This document shows positions 14,801-27,720 of a DNA stretch of 64,000 nt, one piece after another. The translations under genes were made by a program, and so were the position numbers. Under the pieces are notes generated by a model, which saw nothing but the letters and a program-made list of their open reading frames with translations, ran no database searches and was not told the DNA's origin. Position 1 is the stretch's first letter; each line of letters opens with the position of its first letter. The stretch spans positions 136,809,437-136,873,436 of the forward strand of contig OV884011.1 in the NCBI GenBank assembly GCA_930367205.1. The letters are read 5' to 3'. The DNA is from Acanthosoma haemorrhoidale. Taxonomy: Eukaryota > Arthropoda > Insecta > Hemiptera > Acanthosomatidae.

Positions 14801-16105
14801 AATGTAAGAACCCTTTTTTCTCTTTTTTGGTTGTTTATACAATCCACTGAGCTCCGCCCTGCTTACTAGATCTAACATTTAGTTGTTATTTAACGTTTCA
14901 TATACTGTTAAATGTTTCCTTTTTTTTTATTTAGTGGTCTTAGGACGCTAACACAAACCTTCAATTATTCAGCCGAACGGTATATCCCCCAACAAACCGC
15001 CCTACCTAAAATATATCTGAAGCCCCAAATGTTTTCAAATTCATTATTAAGCTTAACACGTTACTTCGACATGCAGAAATGAAAGATGAGTCAGACATTT
15101 CCGGCTACCTTAGAAAAATCAGATAAATTTCCAATCAATAAAAGTAATTCCCTCATGAACATTTCGACCATCGAAATGACACCTAGGACAACCGAAATTT
15201 TCTAAAAGTATAAAGAGAGGCATCAACGGTTAATGTTTACTATTCCAGAATATCTTATAATTTACAGAGACGAATCTAAATCCGAGATCTCAACGCCTTC
15301 AGCCTATGTCAATGCAAACTCAATTTACAAAAGTAAACTCAAGCCCCCAGGTCAGATGAATGAGGTTTCATTAGGTTCAGCAGTATACACCCTCTCTACA
15401 CTCTGTTGTGAAATGTCAGTATGGCCCCCAATTAAGTTTCCGATCGTTTTGGATGTGGAAACAATTAAGAGGTCCGAGTGGGTCCGTAATAAAATCGGAC
15501 TCTATCACGCCTGAGCAGTCCATTATGTGGCATGTGCTCTGTTAGTCCCAGGCCAGTGCTCGTTGCTTCATTTTTATGGAAGATCCAACATGTTTTTTTT
15601 TCGTCATAAGTCTCTTGCAAGTTTTGTATAGTGCAAAATTTGACAATATTTTTATGATGAGTGGTCATAATCATTTTGATTGAAAACAGTGTTCTCAGGG
15701 ATGTTTTTACGGTGTTTGTTCGGTTCAAAGAAGCCAACATTTTTGAAATACTTGATCTTTCTTTCCCGTTTGGGATCTTTTAATTTTTAAATATGTTCTT
15801 AGAAATTTTGGTGGGTGGAATAAAGCAACAACATATAGTTTATGTGTAATACAGTATATTTATAAGAATCTCAGTAGACGTAAGTAAATACCAATTGTTT
15901 AAGAAAGTTTAAGAATATTATTGAGATATATTACATATTCACAAGCAACAAAGCCAACAACAATCTATCCCCATCGATATTCGTCGTTCATCAACTCTCC
16001 CAATTTTGAAATCGAGACTATACTAGTTTCTTAGATCGTTATTATTCTTTCAATTTATTTTTCAATTACCCCAGTAACCTTCCATGCTCCTTCTCTGTTG
16101 TGATA
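11855..16105. other. AT-rich stretch with no recognisable gene
   Basis: Frames up to 141 codons occur (13611-14036 plus; 12207-12464 plus). The first begins in relatively GC-balanced sequence and ends in AT-rich codons. It shows no family motif, and I regard it as chance. A GC-elevated patch near 12220-12440 is open in several frames without a recognisable product. Confidence 0.5.
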
Positions 16106-16117
16106 ATTTATTTTTTT

Positions 16118-16556
16118 ATTCAAAAATATATTATGATAAAATTACAATCTGCCTGATTGGGCTATAAGTAATTGTGATAAATGATCTCATTCATACCAAT
16201 TTACAATTTTCATTCACTCGCTCGTTCATACTATATATACAAACAGCCCAGAGGCCCACAAGTCCTAATGGTTGTCACCTCCCTCGCGTGCGAAGGAGGA
16301 AGCGGAGTCTTGGGAAGTCCCCCACGCTCCTCCATCAGACGCGTCACCGGATACATATACGCTCAGGACATGATTGGAGAAGCTGGGGCCATTGGCAGGA
16401 TTCCCACTAGTACGCATTTATAGCAGGTCACGAGGCCACTGCCGTTTTAGTCTCCGAGGAGGATTATAGGGATGAGTGGTGCAGTGCAATAACTGTGTGT
16501 GGTTGGATAGGTTACTGTGGAATTTCATGAACCTGTAAGGGAGATTTCTAGGTTTT
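16118..16556 (-). mobile_element. Jockey-type LINE (family J), 3' UTR-only copy
   Basis: This minus-strand, heavily 5'-truncated family J copy starts with the tail-end sequence GATAAAATTACAATCTGCC and runs through the shared 3' UTR core to about 16556. It lacks ORF2. An AT-only 12-bp direct repeat ATTTATTTTTTT flanks it at 16106-16117 and 16557-16568. This fits a target-site duplication, but low complexity makes it weaker evidence than at the other copies. The core has diverged, with small deletions relative to the copies at 11281 and 48965. Confidence 0.8.
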
Positions 16557-17510
16557 ATTTATTTTTTTCATTTCTATTCATTATATTTATTTTAATTATT
16601 TTCAGTTAGCTCTTTGTAGTAATCTAATCTGTACCTAGGCATAGCACATTGTATTGTACATACGTGCTATTATTTTACATATGTGTCCGTACTTGTTATT
16701 CTTGTGGGACAATGTTCCAAAATATTTTTTTTTTTTCATTTCATTACATTGTATTATATTCATAAGTAGGTTCGCCTTAAGTTTTTGCATGAAAAAATAT
16801 TCACTTCCCTTATCATTTGCAGCGATTACTTGGTCATCAATAGACGTATGTTATGATTGAGTTAGATCCGACCGTCTCGGGGACAATCAAAGCTGAGATT
16901 TAACATCCCACGGGGCAAAATAAGAACTCGAATCATTAATTTGATGATTCTTTACATCATTAAAATAACTCTAATTTAAAAAAGATGATAAAATAATCGA
17001 TTTCCATTAAATGGGGGAATAAAAAGAAAATAAGGGGATTCAGAAAACGATTTACACAGAAATAAATAAAGGTGGTGGAATGAGAAGCTGAAAAGTGAGC
17101 CTGTGGGTTGAGCACACATTTTCTCGGGGGGCCATTATTTGCATACGAGAACAGAAAACAAAATATAATTGCCTTTACTTTAATGTTGACTTTATTCCAA
17201 TGGAAGGAGGGAGAAAAAAATATCAACTGCGCCGAGAAAAATTATTTATTAACATTTGAATAATTTTTGAATTGATAATACATATTTTTTGTTTATTTTA
17301 TGATTTAAACAATAGTAAAGGGGCATAAAGAGTATGACCTATACTTCGGGGCCTAACAGTTATAACAAATATCGAGAAAAGGGTCAATACGCGGTTTAAG
17401 ATGGGGTTAAGTAATCCTGGTTAGAAAAATTAACCATCTGCTATTGTAAAACAGAAAACATTACGCATAGTAACATTTTAGGATAGTTGTGATGTTGGAT
17501 AATGTGTAAA

Positions 17511-17511
17511 A

Positions 17512-17571
<60 letters not shown>
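17511..17571. repeat. (AC)n-(AT)n compound microsatellite
   Basis: A run of alternating A and C passes into about 22 AT dinucleotides, ending at 17571 where hairpin repeat copy A begins. Confidence 0.95.
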
Positions 17572-17572
<1 letters not shown>

Positions 17573-17753
17573 TTCATCGTCGGTGGTTAAGCTTAAAGAA
17601 AGGATAGAAAAGAGGGAAACGAACTACACTCTCGAACTTCTGTAAAGAGACTGCTTTATTGTCTTTAGTAATCCGACCTACATAGGATCATGGGTTGTTT
17701 ACCTCCCATGATCGTATTAGTTTACAACATGAACTTGCCTCTGGCTTTAACTT
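17572..17753. repeat. Hairpin repeat, copy A, bordered by TA tracts
   Basis: A 182-bp sequence shares ordered blocks with 59013-59230 and 59231-59425. These include AGACTGCTTTATT, AGTAATCCGACCTACATAGG, GTTTAC just before a right stem arm, and a terminal TTAACTTATATATA. It contains a perfect 9-bp stem (GATCATGGG at 17686-17694 with CCCATGATC at 17705-17713; 10-nt loop). On the minus strand the order TATATAAG, hairpin, AATAAAG resembles the TATA to poly(A) layout of an LTR, but no coding sequence or matching partner LTR is visible. Superfamily unknown. Confidence 0.65.
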
Positions 17754-17772
17754 ATATATATATATATATATA
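17754..17772. repeat. (TA)n microsatellite
   Basis: A short TA dinucleotide run directly borders the right end of hairpin repeat copy A. Confidence 0.9.
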
Positions 17773-18455
17773 TCTGGTTAATTATTGAATTGTATCAAAA
17801 TGTTATTCAGTAAATATAAATAAATAAGACGCTGAAACGGTTCACTTTTTCCCTATTATATCCCATGCTTTCTTCTACTCCATTTCAACTGAAACATAAT
17901 CGGCTTATTTCAAGGTGCTGTGGAACATAACTTAATTTAATTTTAGAATAATTGTACGTTCTTATAACCGCTATCAACTATATTGTACAAGCACGCATAT
18001 AGGCTGAATAACACATAAAAGACGACGGGTAGAAAGTAAAGCCTTTTCCAATTACTTGTTATGAATAATTAATAATATTCTTCAGGGTAACACTCTTAAT
18101 ATAAAAACATACAATATAAGCCTCCAAGTCGTTAATGGCCTTTGCTAAGCCGTATCTTTCATAATTTATTTATTATAATTCATATTGATGTTTTAACTAT
18201 GCAGCCATCGTCTCACTTATTAAATTATTTCATCAGTCACCTGTCATCAAATAATTGCCAACTTTCCAGTATGCACCTCAAGAGAAAATTAAGATTTTAT
18301 TGACCAATACAAACTATTTTACATAAATAATTGAAATGCTTATATTATACATGCAAGACCTGTATTGAAACATCTAAATGTGTTATTTTATGTTTGCATA
18401 TTTAAATTAATATGTTTATTTTAAATCTCTATAAGTTTAAACGAAAGGTCCTCAC

Positions 18456-18554
18456 CAATGTTGACCACCTTGCATGGGAGGATGATGCTCTCTCGCTCGA
18501 TCACCTTGAAGTGCCTCCCCTCCGTGATGAAGTGGGGCACACCATCCATGTATC
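18456..18554 (-). CDS. Single internal exon of an immunoglobulin-superfamily protein (Klingon/Lachesin-like)
   Basis: On the minus strand a 99-bp open segment is bounded by a 3' splice site (GGTTGCAG before 18554) and a 5' splice site (ATTG, then GTGAGG after 18456). Both junctions are phase 1, usual for exons that split immunoglobulin domains. The peptide includes VPHFITEGRHFKV followed by IILPCKVVNIG. This matches the A and B strands of a V- or I-type immunoglobulin domain, with the first disulfide Cys in the LPC context. Klingon-like and Lachesin-like insect neuronal cell-adhesion proteins begin an immunoglobulin domain this way, so a surface adhesion role is inferred. The partner Cys (DxGxYxC) would lie in the next exon, which I did not find between here and the left edge. 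The introns would then exceed 18 kb downstream. The immunoglobulin-exon call is fairly firm; the Klingon-like identity is tentative. Confidence 0.62.
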
Positions 18555-18579
18555 CTGCAACCGACATTCAATTAGCGAA

Positions 18580-20430
18580 TGTATTGATATAGCAACTATT
18601 AATGGCAAATATATTTTTTGTATTTATTAAATAACTGCCATTGTTATCACAGGGGATGTCGAATTTCTGGCTGTACTGCCGAAGTTAGTTGGAGTGTAAA
18701 ACCGCATGTGACTTACTCAGCTTGTAGCTGTTTGTAGGAAGAGTGATGTCCATGAAATATGCGGTGGAATACGCAGTATTATGCTTAATGTTGTTTTAAA
18801 CATACAGGATTTTTAGTTCAGAATGCCTTGACTGGTCGGAAAAGTTTGAATTTTTGGCTGCATTGTTTGTTCGTTTGATTTGGTGGCTTGGTAATTGTTA
18901 AGCTCCACTATTTATATTAAACTGCATTCTGAAAATACCTGTTGGTCCAAGGATCAGCAACCTCGCTGTTTTTTTTTTGATAAACTTTTTCTTCATCAAG
19001 AATGAACTAAATTTTAATTTTTTAAATACAAATAAACTAAATAAAGAACGTAGAAAATGATAACAAAATTTCAATGTATAGTGAAGGGTCAACCCAACAG
19101 TTTCTGAAAAATTGCGAACAAACAATTGCGCAAAACTAATCAGTATTTTGTCATAATCTATTTTCTGTTCGAACATGCCATTATTGTATTTTAATCGAAA
19201 ACCAATCAGCAATTTTAGAGGTTTCGTGGAAAATTCACCGTTCTAGAACAATAAAATCGTTTTTAAGACTACATACGTTTAACGTGCAAGGAGAAAAACA
19301 GAGACATAATTAAGAGATGATTGTCACGTGTGCCTGGATGAACGTAAAACCGTTCCATTCGGGCTCAGAAATCTGCTTTGCTAGTTTTGAAAATGTTAAA
19401 CATATTCCTCGAACTCCTGGATCAATATAATAGAACAAACAGTTTCATATCACAGCTGAGGAAGAAAAAGGGGAATAAATTTTGGTTATGTTTAGTTAAT
19501 TTCATTTGTACATTTATCCGTTGAGGGTATATATCCAAAAACCTTAAAATAAATATTCGTTCGTTAAAATAAAATAAAAGTATAGAAACATATAGTATAT
19601 GAGGAAATATTGGACCGGCATTACCAACTTTATAATTTCTAAGAATACAACATATTCAATTTAGTGCTACAAATTTTTAGAATTTCATTTTTTTTTCAAA
19701 CACAGAAACTTTTACTTCTCTTCTTCAGTCGTATGCTCATTGTTGAGTTGTAGAATATTGCCTAGAGCTCCTATTTAGTCTTGTGATTACTTACTAATAT
19801 TAAAAAGAAGTCGTAAAGGATCCATAAATAGACTGAAACAAAAAATGTATTGAACTCTAATTAAAAAGGTCTATTGATAGTATAATAATTTAACCCATGC
19901 AAATATTTCAGGATATTTTATGCATTTGATAGACAATTAAATATTCAGCTTGATATTTCAACCCTAATCTGAATGAACAGTTCAGTAGGCACCCACAGAA
20001 GCAGCCTTGTTGTAATTGACAATCCCCAGATAGAATTTTAAACCAAATCCTCTTGTCATTGAATAATTCAACCGGCACTTTGATACATCCCCCCTGGTTA
20101 ATGTTATACTGTGGTCGGATACGGTGTGATCCAGATGTGGTCTAGCAGCATGAGCCACTAACAGATGCTTGTCATTCATCAATAATTACGCATCAATTAC
20201 GGGGCTTTTAGTGAAGCCCGCACACTTCACAAGCACTGACGAGTGATGCTTGATTGGCTACATCTCCCCGACTACTCAAATAAGTGCAGTTTAAGCCACT
20301 AAAGGTGTGCAACTATGTAATGGTGGTGATTAAGATGGTGGTCATCAAATTTAAATCATTCAGGGCCATCTTTGACAGCTTCTAAAATGTATTGGTGAAC
20401 ATTGAAAGTAATTTAATAAATTATTCCAAT
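18580..20430. other. AT-rich stretch with no recognisable gene, probably intronic
   Basis: This lies upstream (in minus-strand sense) of the immunoglobulin exon. The minus-strand frame at 18898-19212 is AT-rich and unremarkable. A less AT-rich patch near 20000-20270 is open in part on the minus strand but matches nothing I recognise. Confidence 0.5.
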
Positions 20431-20690
20431 CTATTGTAATAACGGGTTCCATGCTGAACCAAGCCGTTCCAAGCAATAGGCGTCATATCTTGTTCTCAGT
20501 ACAGCTCTCCACCACCTCAAGCCTCATCCAAGAAAGCCATGCTTTCTCAGATCATCCTCTGGTTTGTATATCCAGCACCAACGTTTCTGATTCTTCGGCA
20601 TCCTCCTCTAGGCGTCCAGTACAGTATTCTCTTCAAAGGATGGTTCAGGTTCGTCCCAATCAAGAGTTATTTTCTTATTGTTAGATGTCT
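20430..20690 (-). pseudogene. Possible LINE ORF2 C-terminal tail remnant
   Basis: Minus-strand translation across frames gives KRILYWTPRGG followed by a basic stretch, and then, after a frame change, a SWMRLEVV-like segment. The order WTP-x-G, basic residues, then an SW and acidic/hydrophobic tail resembles the C-terminal region of several LINE ORF2 proteins. Stops interrupt every frame and no RT core is adjacent. It could equally be an unrelated GC-richer patch. Confidence 0.25.
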
Positions 20691-21778
20691 GGCACTATGT
20701 ATCAAGCATTTGGCTTTGATGATTCTGATCCCCTAGATATCCTAGTTCTGCAGTGGGCTATATTGCATTTTCAAAAATATTACTTTTGCACAAGTTAAAC
20801 TTTAGTCGGAAGGAGCCCAGGCACTAGTAGCAAATCCATTACACTTAGTCATTTTTACAATTATTCGCCAACAAAAAGTAAGGCAGGACTCCCCCCCTCC
20901 TAATGATTACAAAACTACTTACACAGACTAAAACTGGAAATTATTAATTAACTGCCAAGGAAGGTCAATGAAATTAAGTTCTTGTAGTAGTCTATCACAT
21001 GATAAACAATAGCTATTGTTTAGTAGATTTGTTTGTGGCTTTAGCTGCAGAAACTCCTCGTAAAATATTACAAACTCACTAAATTATTGTACTTTACATA
21101 TTTGTGTAATGAAAGAAATGTATAACAAGGCTGTGTTATCAGAAGAAAATTATTTATAAAAACAATCTGTTAGTGCTCATTGATCATTGAAAGAAGATCA
21201 AACATTCACTGGGTTTAACAAGAACGAAAATCCAATAACTTACAGATTCGCTATGATTTTCGCTTGGGTGGTTCTCCGAATGCTCAAAAACTCGCAGGTG
21301 TTAGTCAGCATTGCCACCCCACCAGAACTCAAGTCGTTCCGATTTCTGGACCATTTCACTTAAACGGGATTCCGTTGGCAGTCCTGATTCGAAAACTATT
21401 TGATTAATTTGGGGGCCAGTTCATGCCTTAAGGAAACTTAGATCGAACGGGACCACTTTCAATGGGAAGAATTCTTTCTCCGATGACTACCAGAAGGAAC
21501 TGTTGAACCGAGTCCTAGCTTGGTGAAACTTTAGCACTTAACCGGGATGCCCCATCACTCCACGATGTCATAAAGGGTAAGTAGAAAACTTTGTAAATAT
21601 TCATGAAGTTCTCTATAGGGAAACAGTTTGGTAAATGTCCAATACTGTTATAAAAAATTAAATTATTTTATCTTGAAACAACTGTGTACTTCCCATTTTC
21701 AACGCGAATTCCCCTTAAGCTCTCAATAAACAATATCACAGATTATGATTAAAAAATAATAAATTAATCGAAATTTAA
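20691..21778. other. No recognisable gene
   Basis: Mixed composition. The segment 21190-21560 is less AT-rich and has a plus-strand open stretch of about 50 codons after a TTACAG acceptor-like site. No conserved motif is visible and I do not call a gene. Confidence 0.45.
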
Positions 21779-22572
21779 TTTTTTTTTTTTTTTTTTTTCT
21801 TAGCTCTCAAACTTATAAAGGAAAATTATTTTGGGCTAATGAGTGCCTTTCACTAAGGGGATTCCCCCATTTGAAGGATGTATGAGAAGGATATAGGGTG
21901 GGGTATGCCTAAAGGAGGCGGGTGGAATCAGGAAGGTAGTGAGAGTCTACCGAGGGTGGAGCCCAGGGGTACCTAGGCAAGGGTTTGTTGTCGGCCAGGT
22001 CAAGCCTGGCCAGCCCCGGCAGGGGCCTGAAATAAGTCGGCCTCTCGGCCGGAAGGTCGACCCTGCTTAAACAGGTAGATTGGGTCTTGTAGCTTCGGAG
22101 ATCGGCCTCGATCTCTCGGCTGGGTGTAGATCTTCAGTCTCCGTCAGGGGGCTAGGGTTCGATCACGTCCATCTGTCTCCAGGCTTCGGCGGTCCAGCAG
22201 TGCTTCCATCTGACGGGCATTGGTAGTGGTTGAAGGTCGGAGAATAGTGGGTTGCGGCTGTGTCGGAGTGAGTCGAAAAATTTGATGTGTTTTCTCTGGA
22301 TGAAATCTTGAATGGTGAGCGCTTCAAATTTTTTATGCATCTCGTCTGCCTTCATTCAGTCGAACGGGGTATGTTTGAGGGAGGTGCGGAGAACTCTGTT
22401 CTGAAATTGCTGGAGCGTTTTGAGAGTGTTAGGAGTTAGATACTTGAAGAGAGGGGTCCCATACATCAAAGCAGGTCTTAGGACGCTCTGGTATATCAGC
22501 AGCTTGAGGCGTACCGATAAAGCCGGGCTGTGAAGTAGGTGTCCGAGGCTGAAGAATTTCTTCCTAACACTC
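21779..22572 (-). mobile_element. Jockey-clade LINE (family B), 5'-truncated copy with poly(A) tail
   Basis: This minus-strand insertion starts with a 20-base T run at 21779-21798 (the poly(A) tail in sense) and a GC-richer 3' UTR to about 22150. The end of ORF2 follows, to about 22572. Translation gives SVRLKLLIYQSVLRPALMYG, then LKTLQQFQNRVLRTSL, then an RHIKFFDSLRHSRNPLFSDL tail. The same order occurs at the C-terminus of the longer family B copy at 32733-36300. The RT catalytic domain is absent through 5' truncation. One frame break separates the two ORF pieces (22152-22355 and 22356-22570). No clear target-site duplication was found. Confidence 0.85.
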
Positions 22573-25500
22573 AAAGAAAAATATGGAATTATTATAAAAA
22601 TTCCTGCTTTTATGCATAATATAGTGAACGGCAACTGCGGGAACAAATCAGATTTAAATCTGTTTATTGACAATTAATTTAAATTAGACTGTATAATACA
22701 ATTTAAAAAAAAGTATATATAAATTAGTCAAATCACAATATAAATTACTTATTTACCTCAATTTATTAAATTAGTTCGGTATTACGTAAACCATGAAAAG
22801 AATCATTATTTTTGCTAAAATGAAATACAAATATAATGAGTAATTTTTATGTTTTCATTAATCCGAAATGGAGCAAACCATATAAAAGAAGATTAATTAG
22901 AGTTGGAAATGTGAGCCTCGTGGAAAAAATGACGTAACTATGTGGATAAGGAAAATACCTAAACATTTTAAATAAAAACGTAGTAAAGTCAAGAGAATAC
23001 CTAGATCGCAACGTTTTATAAAAAAAAAAAAAAAAATCTCTATGAGTTATCTATCCTCTATTCCTTCCCGTTTCGGTAAGTTACAGAACATGACTGCTGA
23101 CATAACCAATTTATCTGCCAACTCCTTGCTCCCACATCCAAATAACAAAAATGTTTTCCGGGTTCATCCTGTTCTCATTATTTTTAATAAACCTACCACC
23201 CTGTCTCCTTTCCTTTCGGTATATTTGAAGTATTGTTTTAGACATCCATTCTATATATTACACCCTAAGTTTTATTTATTTTATGCTCTAGATATTCTGG
23301 CATTGCCTGTCCTATAATTCATTGATAATGGGTGATTACATCATTGATCAAAAACAAAAACTTGTTAAAAATTTATCTGTTTGAATTTAATGTAAAAAAA
23401 AACGACATTACTTTTCGGTCCCCCTAATATATCGATGTATTCTGAAACTTTCATTCGCCATCCATATATTCTATCTATATTAAAAATTAAATTCCGTGAT
23501 TAGTTATTCGTAAAAATTAAATTTTAGGATATATACAACATAGGATATAGTTACTCAAGAACATATTTATTGCACAGAAAGATTTCTATAGAAAAGAGGT
23601 TCACGGATAACATAAATATGACCCCAGGAATTTCCTAATATATCTAAGTTTAAATGTGTATACAATAAGGAATGAGGGATTTTTATTTTAAAAGCAATTA
23701 AAAGTAAAAGTATTAAATGTTGTTAAGGGTAATACAAGTTTTATTTCCAATAAACAATATTTCTTTAAAATATTATGGTTTAACTCTTAAAAACATTTTT
23801 GATTTACTAGATAAAAGAATACATTCAAATGTACTATTACTGAAAAATACTTGATATCACTAGGACAAATAGGTAAGTATGAATTTTATAACTGATATTT
23901 CTTGGAAATATGAGATCCTAAGTTATGCCTTTAATCAATAGCTTTTTAAATAACAACATTCAAATAAATCTAAAGTGATCTATAAAATGTTGAAGAAAAA
24001 AATGTTATGAAGAAGCTTATTTAATACTTTTACCGGAAAGACTTTTCGTGAAACTGTTTTGCATCTTTGTTGAGAAAAGCAATGAAGTAGGGATTGAGTA
24101 AGAATTATTTAGAGTACTGAATAACAGAAGAAGGTATTTAACAGAAGATATTACCGATGAAATCATGAGTAAAAGGAAATATTAATCTCTACATTTACTG
24201 TGCAGTTTGATAAAATAGATAATGTAACCCCTACTATACGTTGCTTGAAAATTTAGCAACTGCACGCAACTAAAACGAGTATTTTTACCCTAGAACTATC
24301 ACTCATTCATAAGCTTGAGTAAAATTATTAGATAAGTACGAATAAAGTTTATTGAAGAACCATTTAAAAGAAGAAAACGAAGACGGCTAATACAGAAATG
24401 ATAATGGAATGTAAAAAAACTGTATGACAGCATGGGAATTGAAAATTGATGATTAAAAAAATGGAAAGAAATATACAGACCTCTAGTACTGGGAAAGAAA
24501 TATAAGGAATTTAACAAAGTCATACTGTTAGTCTAATCATGATAGCATTTACATAGCATAGGAACGGTAGATACGCGCTGTACTAAAATAGCACCAAGGC
24601 CAACACTTCTCTCATACATATAGATTGATAACTAGATTTCATTCTGACAGTGTCAGAAAATAAAAATGTAGAGTTTGAATAAGGGATACGTATAAAAAAA
24701 AAACTCCCTCTGTGTGAGACCTACGAAGAATTTTTATCCAGAGAGAAGGAATTCTAGCGATGCAGAAGTGTCTCTCCAACATACGTATCTCTACTTACTC
24801 GTATCTCTACAGTACTTCAACCCTGCCACGTACTCCAGCAAAGGAAAGTATCTTCTTTATAAAATAACTTTCATTTAAACACTTTATATTTATTCTGAAA
24901 CAATTATGGGATGCCAATTGCAATCTAATGCACTTGTACTAATATACTCTTACTTTTCTTGTTAAAAATGACTTCAACATGAGAGCATGCTGCGGTTCTG
25001 TCATCATTTCAAATTATTTACTAACTTATAATCCTATAAAAAACAACTAAAGGCCTTAACTGTTGTACTAGTAACTGAGAGAGGATGGGAAATTTTTATA
25101 CTCGTAATACTATGTTTTTCTGGAGCACTTTACCATCATTTAGCAGCTAACCATAGCTCTTTTTTAGGATCTTTAGTCAAAGAAAACTATGCTTACACAT
25201 TAACCATGCTTCTTTATATTTTTAGTGTACTCTTTAATATATCTTTTGTATTTTTTTATAATAGTAAAGACATTTTTTACTGTTACTGCTTAATAGAGGC
25301 CAAATGATAATTGTTAGTTTGGATTTTCAGATAGTTTTATTAAACTTTACTTTTATATTTTCAAACTATACGTAACACTCTATGGTAAATCAGAATAACT
25401 GTAAGAGTGTTTTTTCCTATCGATGTCCATAGCTAAAATGCAATTATGATAAAGCTTACTATCCACAGTTTATCATCAATCCGAATAGAAACCTAAAACG

Positions 25501-27369
25501 TGACATTGCTTGAAATCGTAATTATAGCAACAAAGGTAAATAGAAACAGCTGTGGCGTTATAAGCCCTTTAATATTTATGAATAAAATTAAATCAAACGA
25601 CATATAGCGCTCTTTCGTCAGCTATAGATCGACTGGAAAAAGCGATGGAAAGTTTTTTCTTACCGAACATTTTAGATTATAAGTAATTTTGTATCAAATG
25701 TATATAAAAATTTAAATTTTGCTTTGTTACATACGTATGTAAGTACACATGGTATTACTAAATATTAATACTACTAATAATAAATTAGAATCATTGTCTA
25801 AAGTTAATACACTACTTAAAGTTCCGGTGAAGTACGTTAGTAATTTATATTAAAAATATTTTTTTAAAAATGTAATATGACCAAGTCCAACCCAAATGGT
25901 TCATCAGTATCAAATAGATTTTTTACGTGGTAGTGTACAAATCATTAAAGTCTCAGGATTCTGAAATATCGCATCGAGATCCTTAATAATATCATGCTGA
26001 GCCAGCAAAAATGTCTCATTAAACGAAGGTTCTACCAATCCCTATAACAACAGTAAATATTTTCCTAAAGTAAGCTCCATAAATTTCATTTGATTTCGAT
26101 AGTCCTCCTCAATGGGTGTGCACGAGGGTAAAACCCTCAATAATATAATATTATAGTTTTTTTCTCTCAAATAAATACTCGGCAAAGTATGCCGTATATC
26201 TTTAATAGAGAAGACGTTAGGCTCTGGAAATGGTTTGGTTGGTTTTATTTTTATTTCCTTCAACAAACAAGCAATCTCGCTGTTCTATACTGCTTGGACC
26301 ACCCTAGTGGTTCTCAGAGTAGGCCTATTTTTTTCCTTCTTTCTGCAGTCATTGAATACACCCCTTATTTTATTCATAGGGGGTTGTATAAATGTTTAGT
26401 GGCTAGATTTCTTTTATTTGCCTCTGTTTACGTTAGGTTGGTTGGATTAGGACAAAAAGGCTGAGATATATCAAGATCCATCCACTTGTAGTTGGTGAGC
26501 CCAAAGAGAGAAGCTAGAGATTCGTTTGGGTACCGGGTGATTATTTATTATGGTCTTGAGTCTTCTAAAATTGTCATAAAAATTATTCAACTGAAATTGT
26601 ATAGACGGTAATGAACAACTGCTTATATATTCTGATTAGTGGTTAATTAAAATATGGTACTGAAAACTAAAAATATAGTATTGAAAACTGCAATTAACCG
26701 TGAAATAAGTTGGTTTCATTATGATTTCTCAGGTCCCGGCACAAAAGCTATTTAAGATTAAAAGATTTCATCTTTCTCAAAGCTTAAGAACACATTTGAG
26801 ACTATCATTGTTGAAAAGGCCATTTTCAATGGTCAAGATGGTGGATAAAAGATTTTAGATGGTAAATACCAAAATGTTTATTCACCTTCATTTAATTTTT
26901 TTTTTTTAAACCAGGGAGTCTCTCTGTGAATATTGGTTCTTTACTTTTTGCTTGTACTACGTCTTTTATATATATATATATATATTTTTAGACAACTTTA
27001 TAATCTATATAAACAAATTGTAGTGAAAAATAATCGAAATATAATAATGTGAGTATGGCTCACATGATTGGTTATAACTTAATCACTTGTACATAACTGA
27101 TCCACTCTAATTAATAGAGCGACTTCTCTGCCTCAACAGCAATTTATTAGAACAATTTATGGTAGCTTATTTTCTAAAGCTCGATTTGTTATCACCAGTA
27201 CTGACCCGATTTTAGTATGCTTGTAAAATATATTACATAGAAATATATTTGTTTACAATAAAAAAAAAAAAATAAGAAGATGTAAATTATTTTATTATTT
27301 AAATATTTAAAACGAAAACCGTTATTTAATTTCTCTACTTAGAGTATGTTACCGTAATTCCTCGTAGCG
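22573..27369. other. AT-rich stretch with no recognisable gene
   Basis: Contains only short frames and A/T runs. A sequence TAGTGGTTCTCAGAGTAGG near 26309 resembles the terminal inverted repeat of some hAT transposons, but no matching second end or transposase was found. A short TA run lies near 26967-26985. Confidence 0.55.
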
Positions 27370-27720
27370 TAAAGTTCTAATTTCTATGGATTCTAGGTTC
27401 TTAGTAAGAAGTTTTATTTCAGCAATCCAGCCATACTTTCTTGTTTTGGCCTTGGCTATGTCCCTATCAGATTCTTTAATCAATTTACCTAGGTATTTAA
27501 ATGAAACATTGGGGTGTGAAAGTTCCCATCGGTTATCTTTTTTTCTTCTTACTTTTTGTCAATTTTCTTAATTTATTTGACTAAGAGTCCTTGCATTTTT
27601 TTAAGGGTTTCTGGCAATCCGGTATTAGCCCTGGTTGTAACTATAATTAGGTCATATGCGTTTACCAAACACTGCAAAAATATGTTTGTTAGAAGGGTCA
27701 ACCCTTCTAGGTTTGTGAAG
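27370..27720 (-). mobile_element. LINE reverse-transcriptase fragment (not family J, B or C)
   Basis: The minus strand around 27640-27700 reads VNAYDLIIVTTR, a decayed RT motif C region (x-A-D-D-L-I-I in active enzymes). After a frame break, 27380-27530 reads ELSHPNVSFKYLGKLIKE and then AKAKTRKYGWIAEIKLLTKN. The F-K-Y-L-G box followed by charged residues is the conserved RT thumb-side motif of RTE/CR1-like and related LINEs. Spacing from the motif C region is about right (roughly 50 residues). Upstream and downstream parts of ORF2 are not recognisable. The sequence does not resemble the C-terminus of the jockey-type families here, so it is a separate, older lineage. Confidence 0.6.

Noticed and set aside
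20190..20230. GGGGCTTTTAGTGAAGCCC possible terminator-like hairpin
   Set aside because: The short GGGCTT/AAGCCC pairing has no associated gene; isolated hairpins this size are expected by chance.
22356..22673. Start of the 105-codon minus frame (MSINRF...) as part of the LINE protein
   Set aside because: Similarity to family B ends at about 22572; the N-terminal 35 or so residues are flanking DNA read through in frame.
26305..26330. TAGTGGTTCTCAGAGTAGG, similar to hAT transposon ends
   Set aside because: No matching inverted end, 8-bp duplication or transposase sequence was found nearby.
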